Below are positions 18,210 through 26,519 of a stretch of DNA of 64,000 nt, in pieces (positions within the stretch are counted from its first letter, which is position 1; every line of letters starts with the position of its first letter). Position numbers and translations under genes: made by a program. The stretch is from an uncultured Kineothrix sp. (GTDB taxonomy: Bacteria > Bacillota > Clostridia > Lachnospirales > Lachnospiraceae), in contig CAJUMD010000001.1 in assembly GCA_910587275.1 (NCBI GenBank), positions 50,318-114,317 of the forward strand. Reading direction: 5' to 3'. The notes beneath the pieces are model-generated. The model saw only the letters and a program-made list of their open reading frames with translations, searched no databases and was not told the origin of the DNA.

Positions 18210-19172
18210 TCAAGTCTTCTCAGGGTAAAGCCATCCTGCATATTCCAAGATGGACTGACTCTCCTTTTTATCCGCCAGTGCCATCTGCTTCCGGTATTCC
18301 CTCGGCGGTACTTTCATAATCTTAATAAAAAAACGGTTAAAACTGGACACGGAATGGAAGCCTGTGCTTTCCGAGATGTCCAAAATGGAATCCTCCGTGC
18401 TGCGTAAAAGTTTGCAGGCATTCATGATTCTTGTATTGTTCACATGCTCCAAAGGAGAAATCCCCATGATTTCATGGAATATCCTGCGGAAATGGGTGGG
18501 ACTCCAATGGCAGAGGGTGGCAAGGTGCTCGATGGAGAAGGAGGATGCATAATTCTGCTCAATGTAATCCAGGGCAGGTGCTATCATCAGGGCATTTTCG
18601 GCAGGAAGGAGACGGTTGTCGCCGTCAGGGGGAATGGGCTCCGCTTCGTGCTGGATACGGTACAGTTCCACGTAAAGCGCCAACAGTAGTCCCCGCGCAC
18701 TTAGCTGGTAGCCGGGTTTTTTATTTTCCATTTCCGCGATTACCTGCAGAACCAGATTATGTACCAAAGGATAGGAACTGCGGCTTAGGATGTATTTATA
18801 AGTTTGGCCGGACGGAAAAGATAAATCGTAGTTCATCCAGGAATTGGGCAGGAGGTTGCGGAACAGTTCCTCCGGGTCCAGGTACAGGTAAGACCAGTGA
18901 CTCTCCGTCCCCCTGGTGGAGTAGGTTGTGTGGGGGATGTTGCGTGGGATGCAGGTAACGTCCCCCTCTTTAAAGGGCAGGGGATTCCCGTAAAATTCCA
19001 ACGTACCGCTGTCACTGTGGCAGACGCCGATTTCCAGACAATTATGGAAGTGCAGGCGGCCGCTGGGAACATCGGAAATTTTCCAGTAATCGCCGGAAAG
19101 CAGAATGGCTGGAAATTGCAGGGGAAGGTAATAATTCCGGTATTCGGTAATGATTTTCTTTGGCTTTGACAT
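18210..19172 (-). CDS. AraC family regulator, likely controls the rhamnogalacturonan operon
   Basis: The start at 19172 (MSKPKKIITEYRNYY) has an AAAGGA site upstream and gives 320 residues. The longer frame would add a hydrophobic leader unlike the family. The N-terminal half is a cupin-like sugar-sensing domain (GRLHFHNCLEIGVCHSDSG near residue 34). The C-terminal third carries the two AraC helix-turn-helix motifs (IEHLATLCHWSPTHFRRIF and ILDISESTGFHSVSSFNRFF). It is transcribed away from the importer operon that starts at 19566, the usual arrangement for a local activator. The importer promoter lacks a clear -35, in line with activation. Confidence 0.87.
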   Translation of the reverse strand: MSKPKKIITEYRNYYLPLQFPAILLSGDYWKISDVPSGRLHFHNCLEIGVCHSDSGTLEFYGNPLPFKEGDVTCIPRNIPHTTYSTRGTESHWSYLYLDPEELFRNLLPNSWMNYDLSFPSGQTYKYILSRSSYPLVHNLVLQVIAEMENKKPGYQLSARGLLLALYVELYRIQHEAEPIPPDGDNRLLPAENALMIAPALDYIEQNYASSFSIEHLATLCHWSPTHFRRIFHEIMGISPLEHVNNTRIMNACKLLRSTEDSILDISESTGFHSVSSFNRFFIKIMKVPPREYRKQMALADKKESQSILEYAGWLYPEKT

Positions 19173-19195
19173 TGTATGTATACATCCTTTCTGGT

Positions 19196-19243
19196 TTCGG
19201 CAGGATGCTAATCCGTAACCGGGTATCTGCCGGATTTTTTTGT
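19196..19243 (+). terminator. Terminator-like hairpin in the AraC/importer divergent region
   Basis: CGGCAG and CTGCCG form a stem around a long loop, followed by seven Ts on the plus strand. It lies upstream of the AraC gene start on its non-template side. Its purpose is unclear; it could stop antisense transcripts or be an attenuator. Confidence 0.4.
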
Positions 19244-19493
19244 GCAGTTTGCCCACTGCGTTAACCATGCAAAAAAGAGATTTCAAAAAATAAAAAGAGA
19301 ATAAAATTTCTAAGGAAATAATTACCGAAAACCAAAAAAGCAAAAATTTCCACAAAAAATCAGGTAAAAAAAGGCATATATGAAAAAAATGCACAATCAT
19401 TCCGTGCGATAATTTAAAAACAGTATAACATAAATGTTCGTTTTTGCATAGTATTTAAACCTTTATGAATAGAAATGGGCAGTGCAATTTATA

Positions 19494-19499
19494 TATAAT
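19494..19499 (+). promoter_or_regulatory. Candidate -10 of the importer operon
   Basis: TATAAT lies 67 bases before the first permease gene with no recognisable -35 at the right spacing, which suits an AraC-activated promoter. The rest of 19173-19565 is AT-rich and holds no gene. Confidence 0.35.
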
Positions 19500-19565
19500 A
19501 AATAAAAATAGGAAGAATGAAAAAGTTATTGAGAAATCAGTGGGAAGAATGGAGGAAGTGATAAG

Positions 19566-20519
19566 ATGGCGAAAAGCAATGCCTCGGCATTACCGAAAGT
19601 AAAAAATACGATGTCATGGAAAAATTCTTTTAAAAGAGACTGGCAGTTATACCTGTTGCTTGCGTTCCCTGTATTGATGGTGATTTTGTTCAGCTACGCT
19701 GCCTATCCGGGTCTGCGCATGGTCTTCATGGATTACAAGCCGGCAAAGGGTTACGACGGAAGCGCTTGGGTAGGGATGGAAACTTTTGTTAAGATTTTTA
19801 AGGATAAGGATTTCCACAGGGCGCTGCGCAATTCCGTGGTATTTAATCTGCTGGACCTGCTCATCGGGTTTCCGATGCCGATTATTTTGGCATTAATTTT
19901 GAACGAACTGCGGTTCCCAAGGTTTAAGAAGGTCTCCCAGACCGTGCTGTACCTGCCCCATTTCCTTTCATGGGCAGTTATCGGAAGCGTGGCATATACC
20001 ATGTTCCGTCCTTCCACGGGTTTGGCGAACATTGCCCTTATGAATTTGGGCGTGATTAAAGAGGGGATTCCGTTCCTAACGGAAAAATGGCATTGGGCGG
20101 TTTCCTATCTGCTGATTGGCGTATGGCAGACCATGGGGTGGGGAACTATCATATATCTGGCGGCAATTACTGGTATCAGCGGGGAGTTGTACGAAGCGGC
20201 CATGATTGACGGTGCGAACCGCTGGAAGCGGATGTGGCATATCACCCTTCCGGGCATTAAGGGGACCGTGGTAACGATGTTGATTATGAACCTCGGACGT
20301 ATCATGGGAAGTAATTTGGAGCGTCTGACAGCCTTTGAAAACAGCCAGGTTAAGGATTTCCAGTACCAGCTTGCGGTTTACATATATGAAAAAGGTCTTC
20401 AGAACGGAAAATTCAGTATGTCCACGGCGGTAAACCTGTTCCAGTCGCTGGTAGGCGTCATGCTTGTACTGGTTGCTGACAGGGTTGCCAAGAAACTTGG
20501 CGAAGAAGGATTGTTATAG
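19566..20519 (+). CDS. Sugar ABC transporter permease (LplB/YteP-like)
   Basis: This 317-residue protein has six predicted membrane helices and the permease cytoplasmic loop for ATPase contact (EAAMIDGANRWKRMWHITLPGIKG, about residues 213-236). It belongs to the subfamily that pairs with LplC-type permeases and large binding proteins, common for pectin-derived oligosaccharides. It is the first gene of the operon (GGAGG ribosome site). The operon contains no ATPase, so MsmK at 15587 is the presumed energy source. Confidence 0.92.
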   Translation: MAKSNASALPKVKNTMSWKNSFKRDWQLYLLLAFPVLMVILFSYAAYPGLRMVFMDYKPAKGYDGSAWVGMETFVKIFKDKDFHRALRNSVVFNLLDLLIGFPMPIILALILNELRFPRFKKVSQTVLYLPHFLSWAVIGSVAYTMFRPSTGLANIALMNLGVIKEGIPFLTEKWHWAVSYLLIGVWQTMGWGTIIYLAAITGISGELYEAAMIDGANRWKRMWHITLPGIKGTVVTMLIMNLGRIMGSNLERLTAFENSQVKDFQYQLAVYIYEKGLQNGKFSMSTAVNLFQSLVGVMLVLVADRVAKKLGEEGLL

Positions 20520-20530
20520 GAGGTGGCATA

Positions 20531-21463
20531 ATGGCGAAGAAAAGTGTAGAAGTAGTACGGGGGGCTGAGATGTCATCGCCGGATGGAAGCAGGGCAATCA
20601 GCAGGTTCCGTGTCAGTGATTTGGTAATGATTATTTTTGTAACGGTGTTATGTGCCACTTGTGTCGTTCCGTTCCTCCATGTGGCGGCGAAATCCATATC
20701 GGGTGACAGTTATGTTATCGCAAAAAATATTTATTTTTGGCCTAAGGGAATTAATTTTGAAGCCTATAAATCTATTTTTAAGGATGGCACCCTGGTATAT
20801 GCCATGGGATACAGTGTTGTAGTAACGGTAATTTTTACTATCCTGGGATTGCTGGTATGTACCTGTGCGGCATATCCCCTTTCCAAAAAGAGGCTGAAAG
20901 GGAAGACGTTTTTTACCTTTATTTTGATGGTTCCCATGTACTTTACGGCAGGTATCATTCCTTCCTACCTGTTGATGAAGGATTTAAATCTTTTGGATAA
21001 TATGTGGGTATTGGTTTGGCCTTTGATTTATTCCCCGTATAACATGCTGATTATGAAGACGTTTTTGCAGAGCAATATACCGGACAGTTTGGAGGAATCG
21101 GCGTTTTTGGACGGGGCGAGCAACATCCAGATACTGACAAAAATCGTGGTTCCGTTATCGAAACCGATTATCGCAACATTATCGCTGTTTTACGCGGTGG
21201 GACGCTGGAATTCCTACGCGGACAATATGTACTACATCAAGACCGATAAGTTAAAATTAGTAAACTATAAGCTGTACCAAATGGTTGCTTCGGCATCGGA
21301 AGCGCAGTCGGCAACCCTTTCCGAAGCGGCGGCGGTAACCAGCACGCCGGAGGTACTGCAGGCGGCATGTATCATGTTTGTAACGCTTCCCATCATCTGC
21401 CTGTACCCGTTTGCACAGAAGTATTTCGTAAAAGGCGCCATGATTGGTGCGGTTAAGGGATAA
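20531..21463 (+). CDS. Sugar ABC transporter permease (LplC/YtcP-like)
   Basis: This second, 310-residue permease subunit starts 11 bases after the first with a TAGGAGG site. The ATPase-contact motif is EESAFLDGASNIQILTKIVVPLSKP (about residues 195-219). It carries the LplC-type N-terminal segment (FVTVLCATCVVPFLHVAAKSIS) and the C-terminal YFVKGAMIGAVKG. It forms the heterodimeric channel with the 19566 product. Confidence 0.92.
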   Translation: MAKKSVEVVRGAEMSSPDGSRAISRFRVSDLVMIIFVTVLCATCVVPFLHVAAKSISGDSYVIAKNIYFWPKGINFEAYKSIFKDGTLVYAMGYSVVVTVIFTILGLLVCTCAAYPLSKKRLKGKTFFTFILMVPMYFTAGIIPSYLLMKDLNLLDNMWVLVWPLIYSPYNMLIMKTFLQSNIPDSLEESAFLDGASNIQILTKIVVPLSKPIIATLSLFYAVGRWNSYADNMYYIKTDKLKLVNYKLYQMVASASEAQSATLSEAAAVTSTPEVLQAACIMFVTLPIICLYPFAQKYFVKGAMIGAVKG

Positions 21464-21580
21464 CGGAAGACTGCGGAAGGGGATCGATACAGGAACAGGA
21501 ACGGTAGTTTTCCGGATACCCGGATTTACATAGACTACGCAAATTATTTTTCAAATTTTTACAAAAAAGGAGGATTCATT

Positions 21581-23344
21581 ATGAAGAAGAACTATCTTCA
21601 GAAGCTGATGGCAGGAGCGCTGGCAGGCGTTATGGCGATGAGCATGTTAGCAGGATGCGGCGGCGGAAACGCTGAGGAAACCACGGCGGAAACACCGGCG
21701 GCTCCCGCGGAAACCAACACGGAGACAAAAGAGGAAGCACCGGCAGAAGCCCCTGCGGAAACACCGGCAGAAGATACCGCGGAAGCGCCGGCAGACAACG
21801 GTGCGGCAGGTATGGAAAGCTGGGAAGCATTTGCAGACAACGTAACGATTAAGATTCCCGTATATGACAGGGGTGTGGAAGGCGTACCTGCAATCGGTGA
21901 GAACTATTGGGAAACATGGGTTCAGGAGAATTTCGGTGATAAATATAACATTACGGTGGAATATGAGCCGATTACCCGTACGGATGTATTGACTTCTTAT
22001 TCCCTGCTGGCGGCAGCGGATGATTTGCCGACCATTCTGATGGAATATGATTATCCGAAGCTGGCACAGTGGGCAAATGACGGTTATCTGACTACATATG
22101 ATTTGGATCAGTTTGCACAAATCGCGCCGACTTATTACAACCGCATGGTAGACCTTGACCAGATTCAGTATACGACCATGAACGACGAACGCTATTTTGT
22201 ACTGGCAGAAAGACCGTATTACAACACCAATTATACGTTCGTAACCTTCTACCGTCAGGATTGGCTGGACCAGATTGGCTTGGATAAATACCCGACCACA
22301 TGGGCAGACGAAAAAGCAATGTACCAGAAGTTAAAGGATGAAGGCATCTGCGATTACCCGGCAGGCGGTCATATGGCAAGCGAAGCAGGTGTAGACCAGA
22401 ACTATGCATTCCGTACTTATCCGCAGGATGAGCTTACATGGGCAACGGTAGGACACTATGCAATTCCCGCACTGAGCAGCGATGCACAGAAAGGTTTCCT
22501 TAAGAGGGAGAACGAGCTGTATAATTTAGGCTTCAAGAATCCGGAATATTATATTACGGATTTGGAAACTGACAAAGCAAACTTTGTAAACGGCGACTGC
22601 CTGTTCTTTGCAGGTTATATTTCTGCAGAAGTGGATTTTGTAAAGGCATTCTATGAGAAGAACCCGGACGGCAAGCTGGGTATTAAGATTTCCGAAAATG
22701 TGGTGGACAGCGCAGAGGGTACCGTACCTTACGCATTCCGTTCCAACAACCCTTGGGGTATGATGATTGGTTTCTCCTCCCAGGCATCGGAAGACCAGAT
22801 TAAGGCAGCTATGATGTATATGGAATGGATGACGCAGGAAGAAAACCTCTTTACCATGCAGTGGGGTGCGGAAGGCGAGCATTATGAGATGCAGGACGGA
22901 CTTCCGGTACAGATTGAATATACAGGAAGCGACAAGACCCAGGGCTTCAACAACAACAAAGACTACTGGTGCGTAACCATTGAAGCAAGGACGGCAGGTA
23001 CTATTGAAGACGTAATCGCAGCTTCTTCGCCGAAGAACGTTCCTCAGGACTTTACACAGGATATTATCGAGAACTACAAAGGACAGGTAGCGTTGGCAGA
23101 ATCCGGTTATTCCGTTGTTGACTGCAACTATTCCGTAGTAATCGAAAGCGAAGGCGAGTATCAGGCTACCCTGCTTTCCCTCTATACGGAGTACAGGGAC
23201 CAGCTCACCATGTGCAAACCGGAAGAATTTGACGCTTTGTACGACGAACTGTCCCAGAAATACCTGGATGCAGGTTATCAGGATATTATTGATGAGAGAG
23301 CAGAAGCGTATAATGCAGGAAACAGTACGAAATTGCCCGAATAA
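21581..23344 (+). CDS. Extracellular solute-binding lipoprotein of the sugar importer
   Basis: This 587-residue binding protein has a lipoprotein signal (MKKNYLQKLMAGALAG...) with lipobox SMLAGC, so it should be anchored at Cys about 26 on the outer face of the membrane. A low-complexity Glu/Ala/Pro/Thr linker (about residues 30-75) separates the anchor from the binding domain. The length and the YYNRMVDLDQIQYTTMNDERYF region suit the large LplA/YtcQ-type proteins that bind oligosaccharides. A hairpin at 23395 follows and may separate its expression level from the downstream enzymes. Confidence 0.9.
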   Translation: MKKNYLQKLMAGALAGVMAMSMLAGCGGGNAEETTAETPAAPAETNTETKEEAPAEAPAETPAEDTAEAPADNGAAGMESWEAFADNVTIKIPVYDRGVEGVPAIGENYWETWVQENFGDKYNITVEYEPITRTDVLTSYSLLAAADDLPTILMEYDYPKLAQWANDGYLTTYDLDQFAQIAPTYYNRMVDLDQIQYTTMNDERYFVLAERPYYNTNYTFVTFYRQDWLDQIGLDKYPTTWADEKAMYQKLKDEGICDYPAGGHMASEAGVDQNYAFRTYPQDELTWATVGHYAIPALSSDAQKGFLKRENELYNLGFKNPEYYITDLETDKANFVNGDCLFFAGYISAEVDFVKAFYEKNPDGKLGIKISENVVDSAEGTVPYAFRSNNPWGMMIGFSSQASEDQIKAAMMYMEWMTQEENLFTMQWGAEGEHYEMQDGLPVQIEYTGSDKTQGFNNNKDYWCVTIEARTAGTIEDVIAASSPKNVPQDFTQDIIENYKGQVALAESGYSVVDCNYSVVIESEGEYQATLLSLYTEYRDQLTMCKPEEFDALYDELSQKYLDAGYQDIIDERAEAYNAGNSTKLPE

Positions 23345-23394
23345 TCCGATTTGGATTTCGTAAAAAAGAAGAACCGGATATCCGCAAGTGAAAA

Positions 23395-23424
23395 ACAGCC
23401 CTTCGGTGAATGCCGGAGGGCTGT
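23395..23424 (+). terminator. Intercistronic hairpin after the binding-protein gene
   Basis: ACAGCCCT-CGG pairs with CCG-AGGGCTGT without a T run. Such hairpins often stabilise the upstream binding-protein mRNA or attenuate partly. It is unlikely to be a complete terminator, because the operon continues. Confidence 0.55.
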
Positions 23425-23445
23425 ATATGTATAGGGAGGACTGTC

Positions 23446-24498
23446 ATGTTAAAATTGGAAATTGACAAAAAGGAAATAGAGAAAGTCATTGACCGTATTG
23501 TAAGGAAAACCATGAACATGGATCTGACATGGGATTGGCCCTGCGGAGTGGCTTACTACGGAATCGGCGACGCATGGGAAAAGACAGGGAAAGAAGAATA
23601 CCTGACGCTGTTAAAAGACAGGGTGGATGAATTGATTGATTTGGGGCTTCCCAAGGTATGGACGGTGAATGCCTGTGCCATGGGGCATTGCCTTGTGACG
23701 CTGTACCAGGCGACAGGGGAACAGAAATATTACGATATCCTGATGAGCAAGGTGGAATTTATCACCAAAGATGCCCTGCGGTTCGGAGACAGCGTTCTTC
23801 AGCATACGGTTTCCGCAAACAATGATTTCCCGGAACAGGCATGGGCGGATACGCTGTTCATGGCGGCATACCTGTTGCTGCGCGTGGGCGCTATGAATAA
23901 AGATGAAGATATGATTAACGATGCATTGAACCAGTATTACTGGCACATCAAATATCTGCAGAATTCCAGCAGCGGTTTTTATTACCATGGCTATAACAAT
24001 ATTGAAAAGAACCATATGTCCGGTATTTATTGGGGAAGGGCGAATGCGTGGGCGGCGTTTACCATGTCGAAGGTGGCGGATGTGCTGCCGGAATGTTATC
24101 TGTATCCGAAATACATGGATGTGGCAGGCTCTTTAAACGAGCAGCTGGCAGCGCTTAAGACCGTGCAGACGGAAAACGGGCTTTGGCGGACGATACTGGA
24201 CGATGAAGAATCCTATGAGGAGATATCCGCATCGGCAGGTATTGCGGCAGCCATGCTGACGAGGGGGAACCCGCTTCATTCCAAATACGTGAACAAAGCG
24301 GTCAGAGGATTGTTAAATAACGTAAGCGAGGACGGAAAGGTCATGAATGTTTCGGCAGGTACGGCTGTCATGAGGGACCGGGAAGGCTACCGGGGTATAT
24401 CCAAGGACTGGATACAGGGATGGGGACAGGGACTGGCGCTTGCCTTTTTCTCCACGCTGCTTGTATACGACACGATTGAAAAGGACGGGGCGCTTTGA
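23446..24498 (+). CDS. GH105 unsaturated rhamnogalacturonyl hydrolase (YteR-like)
   Basis: The start at 23446 (MLKLEIDKKEIEKV) follows AGGGAGGA. The 350-residue protein lacks a signal peptide and so works inside the cell. It matches the (alpha/alpha)6-barrel family 88/105: DWPCGVAYYGIGDAWEKTG near residue 30, the NDFPEQAWADTLFMAAYLLLR segment near residue 130 with the probable catalytic Asp, and YWGRANAWAAFTMSK near residue 195. The family releases the terminal unsaturated galacturonic acid left by pectate or rhamnogalacturonan lyases. The rhamnose-related neighbours favour rhamnogalacturonan fragments over homogalacturonan. Confidence 0.87.
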   Translation: MLKLEIDKKEIEKVIDRIVRKTMNMDLTWDWPCGVAYYGIGDAWEKTGKEEYLTLLKDRVDELIDLGLPKVWTVNACAMGHCLVTLYQATGEQKYYDILMSKVEFITKDALRFGDSVLQHTVSANNDFPEQAWADTLFMAAYLLLRVGAMNKDEDMINDALNQYYWHIKYLQNSSSGFYYHGYNNIEKNHMSGIYWGRANAWAAFTMSKVADVLPECYLYPKYMDVAGSLNEQLAALKTVQTENGLWRTILDDEESYEEISASAGIAAAMLTRGNPLHSKYVNKAVRGLLNNVSEDGKVMNVSAGTAVMRDREGYRGISKDWIQGWGQGLALAFFSTLLVYDTIEKDGAL

Positions 24499-26327
24499 TG
24501 TTTGACAAAATATTCCTTTTTAGGGATAATAAAAATACAGAACCGTTATGCATACGGGTGGGAAGCGGGGACCTGTACCGTGCGGATACGGGGTATGGGT
24601 TTGTGACGGAAAGAAACCGGAGGGAAGACGAGCGGCTCCGGTATCCCGAACTGAATGCTGCGTTCGATACCCTGTATTGGTACCGGAATGAAGATATGAC
24701 CCGTATCGGGGAAGACGCTTCGGGATGTTATGTGGATTCCGACGGTATTTTAGCGGAATATGCCGGAAAAATGGGGCAGGAGGAAGCTGAGCGCGTGAAT
24801 GCGGGTGAGAAACGCAGGATTCCCCTTTGTTTTAAATGCAGGGTACCGCAGCAGGGAAATTACCTTGTGACGGTGCACGCAGATGCAGGGGAAGCCATGG
24901 GGAAAACGCTTGTGTTTGAGGGCAGGAGGAAACTGGTATTTGCCGGTGAGGTTCCGGCGGGGGAGGAACTGCACCTTACATTCCGGGTGAATGTATGTGA
25001 CATTATCCCGCGGGGACAGACAGAAGTCTTTGAAGACCGGACCGTGGATATTACTGTTGTTGCCGACAGACCGCGCGTGACCGGAATCAGCGTGCAGGAA
25101 ACGGAATGCCCTACCTTATACATAGCCGGGGATTCCACAGTGACGGACCAAAGCGCGGAATACCCTTATGCGGCAGGCACCAGCTATGCGGGCTGGGGGC
25201 AGATGCTTCCGGCATATTTGCATGGGAACATTGCGGTGTCCAACCATTCCCATTCGGGGCTGACGACGGACAGTTTCCGCAGTGAGGGACATTATGCCAT
25301 CGTGGAAAGAGAGGGCAGACCCGGTGATTTCATCCTGTTCCAGTTCGGTCATAACGACCAAAAGCTGGCGGAATTAAAAGCGGGGGAAGGATACCGGGAC
25401 AATCTGTGCAGATATATCCGGGAAAGCCGGGAAAAGGGGATGTATCCCCTATTGGTGACGCCTCTTGCCAGAAATTCCTGGAAGGGTAACGGCGGTTGTT
25501 ACAACGACCTTTTGGAAGAATATGCCAAAGTGTGCATGGAAGTGGGAGAGGAGACGGACACGCCGGTGCTCGACCTCCACGGGTACAGCATGGAGTGGAT
25601 TAAGGAGCTTGGGCTGGAAGCCGTGAAACCGTATTTTTATCCGGGGGATTTTACCCATACCAACGATTACGGGGCATACCGGATGGCAGGTATGGTTGTG
25701 CACGGGATGAGAAAGGTTTTACTCCGGACGGACCGGACCGGGGGCTGGCGGATGCTGGCGGAACTGGCGGCAAAAGCGCAGGATATGCCTGTCTGGGAGC
25801 CGGAGTGCGACATAGTACTTCCGGTGAAACCGGAATGTTTCGGCGACGTCGAAAATCCGGACGGTGAGGAAGACCCGTTTGCGGGATTTGACCGGCTTTC
25901 GGAACCTGCCAGCCGTGCGGATGCCCTTGCCATGATTATACAGGCGCTGCATTATTTTCCCGTGAATGTTTATAACGATATGTTCCGGGATGTGGTGGGA
26001 CATGAGTGGTATGCCGGGACGGTGGAATGCGCGTGGCAGAACGGCATGATTGCGGGAGGGCTTGTGGAAGACGGCTGTTTTTACCCGGAGAGGGCGGTTT
26101 CGTTGGAGGAATTCCTTGTGCTTGCCGTGGGCGCTTATCAGGGACGGCGGAAACTGCCGGAGGAAAGGGCGTGCGTTTATGACGGGGTGTGCCGCGACTT
26201 TGCAAGACCTTACGTGCGGGCGGCATACAGCCTTGGACTGGCAGGGAATGACGGAAACGCCAGATTGGACGGAATCCTTACAAGGGGTGAAGCCGTGCAG
26301 ATATGCCGGAAAATGAAATTGCAGTAA
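24498..26327 (+). CDS. Rhamnogalacturonan acetylesterase (SGNH) with SLH-like C-terminus
   Basis: The ATG at 24498 overlaps the GH105 stop codon (TGATG), so translation is coupled. The 609-residue protein has an N-terminal beta-rich domain (about 1-205). A GDSL/SGNH esterase domain of the RhgT type follows, with nucleophile YIAGDSTVTDQ near residue 212, FQFGHNDQK near 280, and DFTHTNDYGAYRM near 385 holding the Asp-His pair. The last 140 residues look like S-layer-homology repeats (MFRDVVGHEWYAGTVECAWQ). No signal peptide is visible, which is odd for an SLH protein. The enzyme would remove acetyl groups from imported rhamnogalacturonan oligosaccharides. Confidence 0.85.
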   Translation: MFDKIFLFRDNKNTEPLCIRVGSGDLYRADTGYGFVTERNRREDERLRYPELNAAFDTLYWYRNEDMTRIGEDASGCYVDSDGILAEYAGKMGQEEAERVNAGEKRRIPLCFKCRVPQQGNYLVTVHADAGEAMGKTLVFEGRRKLVFAGEVPAGEELHLTFRVNVCDIIPRGQTEVFEDRTVDITVVADRPRVTGISVQETECPTLYIAGDSTVTDQSAEYPYAAGTSYAGWGQMLPAYLHGNIAVSNHSHSGLTTDSFRSEGHYAIVEREGRPGDFILFQFGHNDQKLAELKAGEGYRDNLCRYIRESREKGMYPLLVTPLARNSWKGNGGCYNDLLEEYAKVCMEVGEETDTPVLDLHGYSMEWIKELGLEAVKPYFYPGDFTHTNDYGAYRMAGMVVHGMRKVLLRTDRTGGWRMLAELAAKAQDMPVWEPECDIVLPVKPECFGDVENPDGEEDPFAGFDRLSEPASRADALAMIIQALHYFPVNVYNDMFRDVVGHEWYAGTVECAWQNGMIAGGLVEDGCFYPERAVSLEEFLVLAVGAYQGRRKLPEERACVYDGVCRDFARPYVRAAYSLGLAGNDGNARLDGILTRGEAVQICRKMKLQ

Positions 26328-26519
26328 GGGGCAGTAACGGAATAAAAGAAAAAGGAAACCACAGAAGAAAGCAAACCATGGAAAACGGCATGGAACGGTC
26401 CGGGGATTTGCAGGTAACGGATTAAGGGAATACAGGAATTGCATGTGTCACGGCTGCGGAAAGAACCTGGTGCGGCGGATGAAGGATGCAGACAAAAATA
26501 TAGGATAGGAGTGTGGAAT

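Noticed and set aside
18897..19169. 90-codon plus frame inside the AraC gene
   Set aside because: It is antisense to a well-supported AraC regulator.
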